Shown here: positions 7,050 through 15,454 of the stretch, in pieces
Layout: each line of letters opens with the position of its first letter
How positions within the stretch are numbered: the stretch's first letter is position 1
Source: Comamonas testosteroni
Lineage (GTDB): Bacteria > Pseudomonadota > Gammaproteobacteria > Burkholderiales > Burkholderiaceae_C
Assembly (NCBI RefSeq): GCF_000761245.1
Contig: NZ_AWOR01000044.1
Coordinates: forward strand, 78,969 to 142,968
DNA length: 64,000 bases
Direction of reading: 5' to 3'
Program-made: the position numbers and the translations under genes
Notes under the pieces: model-generated
The model's input: only the letters and a program-made list of their open reading frames with translations
The model's database searches: none
What the model was told of the DNA's origin: nothing

Positions 7050-9185
7050 TCAGACGGGGTTCACGGTCTGCACGGACTCGATACCGAAGTCCTGCGGATA
7101 GTGCTGCAGCGCAGAGCGCACCGGATAGGGGGTCATGCCGCCCATGGCGCACAGGCTGCCATGCTGCATGGTGTCGCACAGGCTCTCGAGCAGTGCCACA
7201 TTGGCCGCACGCTCCGCACCACCTTGACGCGTGATTCGGTCTATCACCTCCACTCCCCGCGTGGAGCCGATGCGACAGGGCGTGCATTTGCCACAGGACT
7301 CGATGGCGCAGAACTCCATGGCATAGCGCGCCAGCTTCGCCATATCAGCCTGATCGTCATGCACGACCAGCCCGCCATGGCCTATCACATTGCCTTTTGC
7401 GGCATAGGCTTCATAGTCCAGTGGCGCATCCCAGTCCTCGCGGGCCACATAGCTGCCCAACGGCCCGCCCACCTGAATCGCCTTGACGGGCCGGCCCGTG
7501 GCCGTGCCGCCGCCAAAGTCCTGCACCAGCTCGCGCAGCGTAAGACCGAAGGCCTTTTCCACCAGGCCGCCTTGCGCAATATTGCCTGCCAGCTGGAACG
7601 GCAGCGTGCCGCGCGAGCGGCCCATTCCATAACCCTGATAGAAGGCCGCTCCCCTGGCCAGGATGATGGGCACGGTCGCCAGCGTGATCACATTGTTGAT
7701 GACCGTGGGCTTGCCGAACAGGCCTTCGATCGCGGGCAGCGGCGGCTTGGCACGCACAATACCGCGCCTGCCTTCGATGCTCTCCAGCATGGCGGTCTCT
7801 TCCCCGCAGACATAGCTGCCCGCCCCCTTGCGCACCTGCAGGTAGAACGCCTGACCGCTGCCGGCCACATTGCCGCCCAGCCAGCCCGCAGCACTGGCAC
7901 GCGCAATCGCCTCGTTCAGCACCGCAATCGCATGCGGATATTCGCTGCGCACATAGATATAGCCCTGAGTCGCTCCCACGGCCAGACCAGCGATCGCCAT
8001 GCCCTCGATCAGGCAGAACGGGTCGCCCTCCATGAGCAGACGGTCGGCGAACGTGCCCGAATCGCCTTCGTCGGCATTGCAGGCAATGTATTTCTGCGGA
8101 CCTGGTGCAGCCGCCACGGTCTTCCATTTGATCCCCGCCGGAAATGCCGCCCCGCCGCGGCCGCGCAAGCCGGAGTCCAGCACCTGCCGGACGATGGCTT
8201 CGGGCGCCATGGCCGCAGCGGACCTGAGGCCTTGCCAGCCGCCATGGGCCTCGTAGTCCTGCAGACTCAGCGGATCGATGATGCCCACGCGCGCAAAAGT
8301 CAGCCGCTCCTGCCGTGCCAGATAAGGCATCTGCTCGGTCAGCCCATGGCATAGCGCATGGGGCTGGCCCTGCAGCATGCCGGCGTCCAGCAGACCCGGC
8401 ACGTCGGCCGCCTGAACCGGGCCGTAGGCCACGCGGCCCTGTGCAGTCTCGACCTCGACCAGGGTCTCCAGCCACAGCAGGCCGCGCGAGCCATTGCGCA
8501 CCAACTCCACCGCCAGGCCTCGCGCCGCGCACTCGCGCTGCAGCGCCTGGGCCACTGCATCCGCGCCCACGGCCAGGGCTGCGGCATCGCGTGGCACATA
8601 GATGCGCGTGGCAGCGACAGCTTCACTTTCGAGAGCTGGCTGCGGTTCATCTGCTTTGGTTTCAAGCTGCTTTTGCTGAATTTCCTCCAGCAGGGCATCG
8701 AGCCGGTCCGCAGTCATCTGCGCATGGACTTCGCTCTCATCGACCATCACGGCCGGCGACTGGGCGCACAGCCCCAGGCAGTAAACAGGCTCCAGCGTCA
8801 CGCTGCCATCGGCACTCGTGCCATGGGCCTGGCAGCCCAGTTTCGCCTGCGCATGGGCGAGCAGTGCATCGCCACCACGCGATTGGCAGGCTTCGGCCCG
8901 GCAGACCTGGATCAGTGTCCTGCCATGGGGCTGCTCGCGCAGATGCGGGTAATAGCTGACAACACCATGAACCTCGGCTCGCGAAAGATTCAGGGCCTCG
9001 GCAATGGCGGGCACGGCAGCACGAGGGATGAAGCCCAGCCTGTCCTGCAGGGAATGCAGCAGCGGCAGCAGACCACCAGGTTCCTGGCCAAAGCGTGCCA
9101 GACATTGCTTGAGGGCATCCTGCTGTTCAGGGCTGAGCAGCAGCGGCGCAGACTCCTGCGGCTGCGCAATCGGGTTGTGGGGCAT
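7050..9185 (-). CDS. Formate dehydrogenase gamma-beta fusion (NuoE-NuoF type)
   Basis: One 711-residue ORF carries both diaphorase subunits that are separate (FdsG about 175 residues, FdsB about 520) in Cupriavidus. Residues 1-170 are a NuoE-like thioredoxin-fold domain with 2Fe-2S ligands Cys95, 100, 136 and 140. After an Ala/Glu/Gln-rich linker (about 170-195) comes the NuoF-like part with the NADH/FMN motifs RGRGGAAFPAG and CNADEGDSGTFADR and the 4Fe-4S motif ESCGKCTPCR near the C-terminus. It takes electrons from FdsA and reduces NAD+. No stop or frameshift lies between the halves, so it is a true fusion. An operator-like palindrome lies about 90 bases upstream. Confidence 0.9.
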   Translation of the reverse strand: MPHNPIAQPQESAPLLLSPEQQDALKQCLARFGQEPGGLLPLLHSLQDRLGFIPRAAVPAIAEALNLSRAEVHGVVSYYPHLREQPHGRTLIQVCRAEACQSRGGDALLAHAQAKLGCQAHGTSADGSVTLEPVYCLGLCAQSPAVMVDESEVHAQMTADRLDALLEEIQQKQLETKADEPQPALESEAVAATRIYVPRDAAALAVGADAVAQALQRECAARGLAVELVRNGSRGLLWLETLVEVETAQGRVAYGPVQAADVPGLLDAGMLQGQPHALCHGLTEQMPYLARQERLTFARVGIIDPLSLQDYEAHGGWQGLRSAAAMAPEAIVRQVLDSGLRGRGGAAFPAGIKWKTVAAAPGPQKYIACNADEGDSGTFADRLLMEGDPFCLIEGMAIAGLAVGATQGYIYVRSEYPHAIAVLNEAIARASAAGWLGGNVAGSGQAFYLQVRKGAGSYVCGEETAMLESIEGRRGIVRAKPPLPAIEGLFGKPTVINNVITLATVPIILARGAAFYQGYGMGRSRGTLPFQLAGNIAQGGLVEKAFGLTLRELVQDFGGGTATGRPVKAIQVGGPLGSYVAREDWDAPLDYEAYAAKGNVIGHGGLVVHDDQADMAKLARYAMEFCAIESCGKCTPCRIGSTRGVEVIDRITRQGGAERAANVALLESLCDTMQHGSLCAMGGMTPYPVRSALQHYPQDFGIESVQTVNPV

Positions 9186-9267
9186 GGGGCGGCCTTTTTA
9201 TAAGAGCGCACCAGCGCCCTTTGTCTCATGCCGTATTTCAGCCCCGGCCGCAACTCAGGTCAAATTC

Positions 9268-9291
9268 TTTGAATTGATGCAGCGATTCAAA
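9268..9291. promoter_or_regulatory. LysR-type operator candidate before the formate dehydrogenase genes
   Basis: TTTGAAT (9268-9274) and ATTCAAA (9285-9291) are perfect inverted 7-mers separated by 10 bases, containing the T-N11-A core typical of LysR-family sites. The site is in the 113-base gap between the LysR gene and fdsGB, in A+T-rich sequence, where the fds promoter is expected. Confidence 0.55.
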
Positions 9292-9298
9292 TTGCAAA

Positions 9299-10240
9299 TC
9301 AGCGCACGGCCCCGGCAAAGCTCGCACATTGCTGGCGCCAGTCCTGGGACTGCATGAGCACAAGGGCGGCCTGCTGGGCCCGGGTGGCCTGCTCCTGCGA
9401 CGGGCTCAGGAAAGCGATGGCCGTCTGCACCTTGGGTGCAGTCAGAGGGCGCACCGAGATCCGGTCCGAATCGGGCAGCGTCGCCACCAGCGCGCCGGGC
9501 AGCACGCTGTGCAAACCGCCTTCAGTCACGGCCAGCATCAGGCTCAGCACGGAATTGGTCTCCATGGCCGCACTGACCTCGCAGCCTGCCGCCATGAAGC
9601 TCTGGTCCACAATCAGCCGGTTATGCATGTCCGGCGTCAAAAGACATAGCGGCAGCCTGGCCGCCTGAGACCATTTCACAGGCTTCTGGCTCTGCTCTTC
9701 AGCCGCAGGACTGAGCAGAAAATAATGCTCCTGATACTGCGGCCAGACGGAGATGCGGGCGCTGCGCGCCGCACGGCTGCCCGACTCCAGCCTTTCGCTA
9801 TAGCCCAGGGCCAGGTCCAGCGTGAGATCTTCGAGTCCGGTTTCTATCTCCAGCGAGCTCATGGAGAGCACCATGGGCGTGATGCCCGGATGCCGGGCAC
9901 GCAGCAGCGCAGCAAAGCGCGTCAGCATGGGGATGGCGGTAGGCACGGCAGCCATGCGCAGCAGGCCTTTGAGCTGGCCGGCTGCGGCGCTCAGATCCTG
10001 CCTCAGCGCCTCCTCGGCCCTGAGCATGGACAGCGCCGTGGCCAGCACCTGCTCTCCCTCGGCGGTCAGTCCGCCGAAGACGCGGCCGCGCCTGACGATG
10101 ACGGCTCCGAACTCGTCCTCCAGCGCCTTGAGCGCATTGGACAGTGCAGGCTGCGTGATATGACAGGCCTGCGCCGCCCTCGCGAAATGGCGGTGCTCAT
10201 TGAGCGCCACCAGATAACGCATGGAGGTCAGCAGGTTCAT
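9299..10240 (-). CDS. LysR-family transcriptional regulator, probably of formate dehydrogenase
   Basis: The 313-residue protein has an N-terminal winged helix-turn-helix (residues 1-60; HFARAAQACHITQPALSNALKALE) and a LysR substrate-binding domain over the rest. It lies directly upstream of fdsGB in the same direction with the palindrome at 9268-9291 between them, so control of the fds genes is the natural inference; a related LysR gene accompanies fds operons in other betaproteobacteria. Its ATG (10238-10240) overlaps the TGA of apbC by one base (TGATG), implying translational coupling to the Fe-S carrier gene. Confidence 0.88.
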   Translation of the reverse strand: MNLLTSMRYLVALNEHRHFARAAQACHITQPALSNALKALEDEFGAVIVRRGRVFGGLTAEGEQVLATALSMLRAEEALRQDLSAAAGQLKGLLRMAAVPTAIPMLTRFAALLRARHPGITPMVLSMSSLEIETGLEDLTLDLALGYSERLESGSRAARSARISVWPQYQEHYFLLSPAAEEQSQKPVKWSQAARLPLCLLTPDMHNRLIVDQSFMAAGCEVSAAMETNSVLSLMLAVTEGGLHSVLPGALVATLPDSDRISVRPLTAPKVQTAIAFLSPSQEQATRAQQAALVLMQSQDWRQQCASFAGAVR

Positions 10241-11331
10241 CAGGTATTGCTGCTAACCGTGATCGTGGGAAACTTGCTGGAGAAGTCCTTGGCCTTGAGA
10301 GCTACCTTCACGGCCAGATCGCGGGCGACCTTTTTGTAGACCTGGGCGGCTTCGCTCTCGGGCTCGGCCACCACCGTGGGCTTACCGCTGTCGGCCTGCA
10401 GACGGATCTGCAGCGACAGGGGCAGCGCGCCCAGATAGTCGATGTTCTGCTCGCCGGCCATCTTCTTGCCGCCGTCGGCGCCAAAGATATGCTCGACATG
10501 GCCGCAATTGGTGCAGACATGGGCGGCCATGTTTTCGACCAGGCCGAGAATCGGCACGCCGACCTTCTCGAACATCTGAATGCCCTTCTTGGCATCGATC
10601 AGGGCGATGTCCTGTGGCGTGGTCACCACCACGGCGCCCGTCATGGGCACGCGCTGGGACAGCGTCAGCTGGATATCACCGGTTCCGGGCGGCATGTCGA
10701 CCAGCAGATAGTCCAGATCCTTCCAGTTGGTCTGGCGCAGCATCTGCTCCAGCGCCTGGGTGGCCATGGGGCCGCGCCAGATCATGGCCTGGTCGTTGTT
10801 GACCAGCAGACCGATGGACATGACCTGCACGCCATGGTTCTCCAGCGGCTCCATGGTCTTGCCGTCATGGCTTTCGGGCTTGCCCGAAACGCCCATCATC
10901 ATGGGCTGGCTGGGGCCGTAGATGTCGGCGTCCAGAATGCCCACGCGGGCACCTTCGGCGGCCAGCGCCAGTGCCAGATTGGCCGTGGTCGTGCTCTTGC
11001 CCACGCCGCCCTTGCCGGACGAGATGGCGATGATGTTCTTCACCCCGGGCAGCAGTTGCACGCCGCGCTGCACGGCATGCGAGGCTACCTTGGTGGTGAT
11101 GTTGACCGAGACATTGCCCACGCCGGCCACCGTCCTGGCCGCAGCGATGAACTGGCTGCGCAGCGCAGGATGCAGACTGCTGGCGGGATAGCCCATCTCC
11201 ACGTCGAACGAGACGTCGTCACCCGCGATCTGCAGATTGCGCAGGGCGCGCGTGCTCACAAAGTCCTTGCCAGTGTGCGGATCAAGCACGGTGGCCAGCG
11301 CGCTCAGAAGCGCTTGTTCTGTAACAGCCAT
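10240..11331 (-). CDS. apbC: Mrp/ApbC-type iron-sulfur carrier ATPase
   Basis: The 363-residue cytoplasmic P-loop ATPase delivers Fe-S clusters to apo-proteins. It has an N-terminal MIP18/DUF59 domain (about 1-90), a deviant Walker A KGGVGKST near residue 107, the switch region LVDMPPGTGD, and the CxxC motif (VCTNC) near residue 290 that binds a cluster at the dimer interface. The ORF extends far upstream in frame, but the ATG at 11331 gives the family length and N-terminus. Its end overlaps the LysR gene, so it heads the run toward the Fe-S-rich formate dehydrogenase; functional coupling is an attractive inference only. Confidence 0.92.
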   Translation of the reverse strand: MAVTEQALLSALATVLDPHTGKDFVSTRALRNLQIAGDDVSFDVEMGYPASSLHPALRSQFIAAARTVAGVGNVSVNITTKVASHAVQRGVQLLPGVKNIIAISSGKGGVGKSTTTANLALALAAEGARVGILDADIYGPSQPMMMGVSGKPESHDGKTMEPLENHGVQVMSIGLLVNNDQAMIWRGPMATQALEQMLRQTNWKDLDYLLVDMPPGTGDIQLTLSQRVPMTGAVVVTTPQDIALIDAKKGIQMFEKVGVPILGLVENMAAHVCTNCGHVEHIFGADGGKKMAGEQNIDYLGALPLSLQIRLQADSGKPTVVAEPESEAAQVYKKVARDLAVKVALKAKDFSSKFPTITVSSNT

Positions 11332-11442
11332 TGGATTTAGTTTTCCAGAGGTTTCTTCAATGAGGGATAGTCTAGCGAAGCTGTCCAACCCCTGTGCACA
11401 GGAGACAATGCAGCCCTTTGCCCAAGATTTGAGAGACAGCCC

Positions 11443-12024
11443 GTGAAACTGAAGATGGCCGAAAATTCCCTGTTCGCAGTCCTGATGCGCTCGCGCTGGT
11501 GGATCAGCTTTGCGATCTGCGCTGCCGTGGTGCTGGTGTCGCTGGCGGTGTTCCCCAAAGACATCTCGCCTTTTGCCGCGCTGGGCGCCTTCCCGTTCTT
11601 CGTCGTCGGCTGCATTGCCTGCTACAGGCAGCTGCGGGCCCCCAGCCCGGCAAGGCTGGAGCAGATTCAGCAGGTGATTGCCGAGCAGTCCTGGGCCGAC
11701 TTCAGCGCACAGCTGCAGACGGCCTGGCAAGCCGAAGGCTATGAGGTTCAGCGCCTGAACCAGGCCGGTGCCGATCTGCTGCTGACGCGCAACAGCCAGA
11801 CCAGCGTGGTCGGCGCGCGCCGCTGGAAGGCCGCCGCCCACGGCGTGGAGCCGCTGCGCGAGTTGCAGGCCGCGCAACACAAGCTGAAAGCCGATCTCTG
11901 CGTTTACGTGGCTCTGCAGCCTCTGGGCGAGAATGCCGCCAGCTGGGCTGCGCAGAATCAGTTGGTGGTGCTGGATGCCAAGTCCATTGCCACGCTGATC
12001 GCCAAGAACCAGAAAAAGAGCTGA
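11443..12024 (+). CDS. Membrane-anchored Mrr-like protein with degraded nuclease motif
   Basis: The 193-residue protein has two membrane helices (about residues 18-37 and 43-61) followed by a cytoplasmic domain with the Mrr/restriction-endonuclease layout. GY-EV near 100 leads to GADLLLTR (retained Asp) and then VGARRWKAAAHGVEPLREL, aligning with the usual VQxKRW...GVxxVReL. At the catalytic Q-x-K position the residues are G-A-R, so the classical active site appears lost. The C-terminal LVVLDAKSIATLI matches the last strand and helix of the fold. The start is a GTG at 11443, with an ATG at 11455 as alternative. It is divergent from apbC. Function unknown; a non-catalytic DNA-binding role is possible. 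Confidence 0.7.
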   Translation: MKLKMAENSLFAVLMRSRWWISFAICAAVVLVSLAVFPKDISPFAALGAFPFFVVGCIACYRQLRAPSPARLEQIQQVIAEQSWADFSAQLQTAWQAEGYEVQRLNQAGADLLLTRNSQTSVVGARRWKAAAHGVEPLRELQAAQHKLKADLCVYVALQPLGENAASWAAQNQLVVLDAKSIATLIAKNQKKS

Positions 12025-12117
12025 CGCCCGCCTCAGACTGTCCCCAGGGCCGCCACCGGCCCGCTCGATGGCCCGGCCCACCTACCGCCCGCGGCCCAAT
12101 CCGGGCACACTGCAGCC

Positions 12118-13404
12118 ATGGCGGCAGTGAAGTTCTCTCCCCCCCTCCCAACCAGTCTTGCCGAAGCAGAGCGGCAGAGCTCCGTAGGCCCCAGCTCCAG
12201 CATCGGGCAGACCGGCCTGTTGCTCAGCGGCGGCGGCGCCCGGGCTGCCTACCAGGTCGGCGTGCTGGCAGCCATCGCCGAGCTGCGCCGCGCTCGCGGT
12301 CTGCAGCATGGCCCCAACCCCTTTCCAGTGCTTGCAGGCACATCGGCAGGCGCCATCAATGTTGCAGCCCTGGCTTGCCATGCCGATGCCTTTGACAGCG
12401 CAGTGCGGCGCATGCTGCATGTCTGGGGCCATATGCATACCGAGCAAATCTACAAGACCGACTCGCTCAGCGTGCTGCGCAGCGGCGCACGCTGGCTAAC
12501 GCTGTTGTCGCTGGGCTGGGCGCTGGCCCGCTGGAGCCGCATGCGCCCGCGCTCGCTGCTGGACAACGCTCCGCTCAAAACCCTGATGAACAGCGGCCTC
12601 ATGCCGTTCGAGCGCATTCCACAACTCATCGACAGCGGTCATCTGCACGCCCTGGCCATCACCGCGTCCAGCTACAGCAGCGGCCAGCACATCACTTTCT
12701 TTCAGACTCGCGAAGCCTTGAGCCCCTGGGTGCGCGACCAGCGCAAGGCCGTTCAGACCCTGCTGAGCGCCGATCACCTGCTGGCCTCGTCGGCCCTTCC
12801 CTTCATCTTTCCAGCCATGCCGCTGCCCATGGACGGACATCTCGAGCATTTCGGCGACGGCTCCATGCGCCAGACTGCGCCCCTGGCCCCGGCCATCCAT
12901 CTCGGCGCCAGCAAGCTGCTGGTGGTCGGCGCGGGCAGACGCCACGAGCCTGTGAGCAGCCAGCCGCAGGCCGATGCCAGCTATCCCACCCTGGCCCAGG
13001 TGGCCGGGCACGCGCTGTCGAGCATCTTCCTGGACACGCTGGCTGTGGACATAGAGCGTGCCGAACGCATCAATCACACGCTGAGCCTGATTTCGCCGGC
13101 CGAGCGCATCCACAGCCGGCTGCGCCCTATCGAGGTACTGGCCATCACCCCCAGCGAGCGCATCGACGATATTGCCACGCGCCACATCGACAAGCTGCCG
13201 CTGCCCGTGCGCACCCTGCTGGCCACGCTGGGCGTGCGCGCCGGCACGGGCAACCCCATGCGCGATGGCGCGCTGGCCAGCTACCTGCTGTTTGAGCAAG
13301 GCTATACCCGTGAACTGATAGCACTGGGGCGCAAAGACACGCTGGCCCGAAGTGAGGAGCTGTGCGCCTTCCTGGGTTGGCCTCAAGAATGTAACAAATG
13401 TTAA
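12118..13404 (+). CDS. Patatin-like phospholipase
   Basis: The 428-residue protein begins, after a short leader, with the oxyanion-hole motif LLLSGGGARAAYQVGVL (about residues 38-54) and the nucleophile elbow GTSAG (about residues 75-80). The catalytic Asp is in DGSMRQTAPL, DGS replacing the commoner DGG/DGA. The Ser-Asp dyad is complete, so lipid acyl hydrolase activity is expected. The C-terminal 150 residues are helical and family-variable. No signal peptide is apparent, and related bacterial patatins are often cytoplasmic or membrane-peripheral. The stop (13402-13404) is 22 bases upstream of the leader ORF of the diguanylate cyclase, so the genes may be co-transcribed. Confidence 0.88.
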   Translation: MAAVKFSPPLPTSLAEAERQSSVGPSSSIGQTGLLLSGGGARAAYQVGVLAAIAELRRARGLQHGPNPFPVLAGTSAGAINVAALACHADAFDSAVRRMLHVWGHMHTEQIYKTDSLSVLRSGARWLTLLSLGWALARWSRMRPRSLLDNAPLKTLMNSGLMPFERIPQLIDSGHLHALAITASSYSSGQHITFFQTREALSPWVRDQRKAVQTLLSADHLLASSALPFIFPAMPLPMDGHLEHFGDGSMRQTAPLAPAIHLGASKLLVVGAGRRHEPVSSQPQADASYPTLAQVAGHALSSIFLDTLAVDIERAERINHTLSLISPAERIHSRLRPIEVLAITPSERIDDIATRHIDKLPLPVRTLLATLGVRAGTGNPMRDGALASYLLFEQGYTRELIALGRKDTLARSEELCAFLGWPQECNKC

Positions 13405-13426
13405 TGATGCGAAAGGAGACAGGCAA

Positions 13427-13480
13427 ATGATGCGTGAGACACTTTGCATGACCTTCATCATCTTTCCGACAACCGCCTAG
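13427..13480 (+). CDS. 17-codon leader ORF coupled to diguanylate cyclase
   Basis: ATG at 13427 is preceded by AAGGAG (13413-13418) with an ideal 8-base spacing and encodes MMRETLCMTFIIFPTTA, ending at TAG 13478-13480. The G of that stop codon is the first base of the GTG start (13480-13482) of the downstream gene. This is the strongest ribosome site in the region and the diguanylate cyclase has no good one of its own, so I read it as a translated leader peptide that couples synthesis of the cyclase. No protein evidence is available. Confidence 0.55.
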   Translation: MMRETLCMTFIIFPTTA

Positions 13481-15225
13481 TGACTCCATCCCCACAGCCC
13501 ATCCGCGCTTCCAAATCGCTCAAGCTTTCGCTGATCCTGCCTTTTGTTGCCCTGATTGCGCTGCTGACATCGGCCCTGGGCATGCTCTGGTACTGGACCG
13601 GCAGCAACACGGTGTCCGCCTTGTCCGAGCAGGTGATGGAAGAGAAAGCCGAGCGTATCGCGCTGATCGTGGATCGCCACCTGTACCCGTCCAGCGCCGT
13701 GCTGGAGGCAGCGTTTCCCAGCGGCCAGCCCGTAGCTGCCGATATCCGCGAACATATTCCCGAGCTGATCTCCCGGCTGTGGGTGGCGACCTCGCTGCAT
13801 ACCCGGCCTAATGACTATGTGTACTACGCCAATATCGCGGGCCAGGGCATTGCTCTCAAGCGAGTGGCCCCAGAACTGGGCCAGTTGCGCCTCAAGACCC
13901 AGCCCGGCGAGCACCGCAGCTACTTCAAGGTCGCCGGCATGCATGCCGAGCCGATCTACGAATCCACCGAAACCAATCTGTTCGAGCCGCGCCAGCGCCC
14001 CTGGTTCAAGCTTGCGGCGCAATCGGCCGATGTGATCTGGACTCCTGCCTATATCGACTTCAGTGCCAAGGACCTGGTGCTCACGCGCGCACGCCGCATC
14101 CTCTCCAGCAAGGGCAGTCTCGAGGGTGTGGTTGCCACTGATATTTCGCTGCGTGCTCTCAACGAATTCGTCAACCAGTTGCACCTGAGCGAACATGGTC
14201 GCGCCTTCATCATCGAGGCCGACGGCTCCCTGATCGCCGCCACCGGCATGCCCAACATCCACCGGCGCGAAGACGGCAAGCTGGAGCGCATGACCGCCGC
14301 CAACAGCCAGGACCCGCTGATTCAGGCGGTGTACGACAAAATCCGGGGCGCCTTCCAGGCCTCGCCGTCCAGCGACGCCCTCGGCACAGCCCTGCTCGAA
14401 GATGACAGGCACAACCATATTCGCATTGCCTACCGGCGTCTGAGCAATGGAGCCGGTCAGGACTGGATGGCCGTGGTGGCCGTACCGCACAAGGACATGC
14501 TGGCCGGTGTCTACCGCCATATGGCCATGGTGGGCAGCCTGGGCTTGCTGGCCCTGGTCGTGGCCGTCGTCATCGGCACCCGCATCTTCGGCGCCGTGGC
14601 CAACGATATGCGCTCGCTGACCCGCGCCGTACGCAGCGTGGGCCAGGGCGAAATCGACACGCCGATCGAAGTGCAGCGCCGCGATGAAATTGGTGAACTG
14701 GCCCACAATTTCCACCGCATGCGCCACAGCCTGTTTACCGATCCACTGACCGGAGCCAGCAACCGCAGCGCACTGCAGCATATTCTGACCACACTCACCC
14801 GCCCCCTGCCCGGTCGGAGCATGGCCGCCCCATTTGCCCTGCTGTTCGTGGACCTGGACCGCTTCAAGCCGCTCAATGACCGCTGGGGCCATGACAACGG
14901 CGATCTGGCACTGGCCGAGATCAGCCTGCGCCTGCGCAATCTGCTGCGCCCCGACGATGTCGTTGCCCGCCTGGGCGGTGACGAGTTCATCCTCATCCTG
15001 CGCGGCGTCAGCGACGAGGAGCAGGTTCAGGCCGTGCGCCTGAAGATAGAGCATGCGCTGCAACAGCCGCTGAGCACGCTGCAAGGCATTCCCGAGGGGG
15101 AAGCCGTGACCGTGGGCGCATCCGTGGGGCAGGCCCTGTATCCCAGAGATGCTCAGGATGCACAAAGCCTGCTCAAGGTGGCCGACCAGGACATGTATCG
15201 CAACAAAAGACCTTCGGTGAGCTGA
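13480..15225 (+). CDS. Cache-HAMP-GGDEF diguanylate cyclase
   Basis: The 581-residue inner-membrane protein makes cyclic di-GMP from two GTP. Order: cytoplasmic tail, transmembrane helix (about 16-38), periplasmic double-Cache sensor domain (about 45-340), second transmembrane helix (about 350-370), HAMP (about 372-420), and GGDEF domain with the intact motif GGDEF at residues 499-503. RPDD, five residues before the motif, is the RxxD inhibitory I-site, so product feedback is expected. GTG 13480 is chosen because it overlaps the stop of the leader ORF; an in-frame TTG at 13444 would add 12 residues. No EAL domain is present. Confidence 0.9.
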   Translation: MTPSPQPIRASKSLKLSLILPFVALIALLTSALGMLWYWTGSNTVSALSEQVMEEKAERIALIVDRHLYPSSAVLEAAFPSGQPVAADIREHIPELISRLWVATSLHTRPNDYVYYANIAGQGIALKRVAPELGQLRLKTQPGEHRSYFKVAGMHAEPIYESTETNLFEPRQRPWFKLAAQSADVIWTPAYIDFSAKDLVLTRARRILSSKGSLEGVVATDISLRALNEFVNQLHLSEHGRAFIIEADGSLIAATGMPNIHRREDGKLERMTAANSQDPLIQAVYDKIRGAFQASPSSDALGTALLEDDRHNHIRIAYRRLSNGAGQDWMAVVAVPHKDMLAGVYRHMAMVGSLGLLALVVAVVIGTRIFGAVANDMRSLTRAVRSVGQGEIDTPIEVQRRDEIGELAHNFHRMRHSLFTDPLTGASNRSALQHILTTLTRPLPGRSMAAPFALLFVDLDRFKPLNDRWGHDNGDLALAEISLRLRNLLRPDDVVARLGGDEFILILRGVSDEEQVQAVRLKIEHALQQPLSTLQGIPEGEAVTVGASVGQALYPRDAQDAQSLLKVADQDMYRNKRPSVS

Positions 15226-15255
15226 GCGCAGCCTCGGCCAACGCTTCTAATTTAG

Positions 15256-15336
15256 GAGCTACTTACGCTTTATATTCATAGAATTAACATTGTTTTCATA
15301 TTGAAAACAATATGCAAACTGCGTAACTAGCTACAA
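15256..15336. repeat. Nested palindrome, member of AGCTGC/GCGCTT dispersed repeat family
   Basis: A perfect 10-bp inverted repeat with a 3-base loop (ATTGTTTTCA 15289-15298, TGAAAACAAT 15302-15311) sits inside imperfect outer arms (GAGCTACTTACGC near 15257; GCGTAACTAGCTAC near 15322). The A+T-rich element occupies the gap before metG. Confidence 0.6.
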
Positions 15337-15454
15337 AAAACAAAGCAACTACCGTTGCCGAACGAACTCGGCGGGCGCCGCCGCAAAACCCGCGCCCGCA
15401 GCCTGAAGCCAAGCCCTTCTAGAATGACGGGTTCTCTGTGAAAGCTGTTTCCTC

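Noticed and set aside
4319..7234. 971-codon plus-strand ORF antisense to fdsA
   Set aside because: It lies opposite fdsA, whose protein has all expected cofactor motifs. The antisense product is His/Ala/Gly/Leu-rich with no domain, a known artefact of strong third-position G+C bias.
10240..12081. 613-codon reading of apbC with a 250-residue N-terminal extension
   Set aside because: The extension runs antisense through the Mrr-like gene and does not resemble protein; ATG 11331 gives the family length.
13477..15165. 562-codon minus-strand ORF antisense to the diguanylate cyclase
   Set aside because: Cache, HAMP and GGDEF motifs are on the plus strand; the antisense frame is a compositional shadow.
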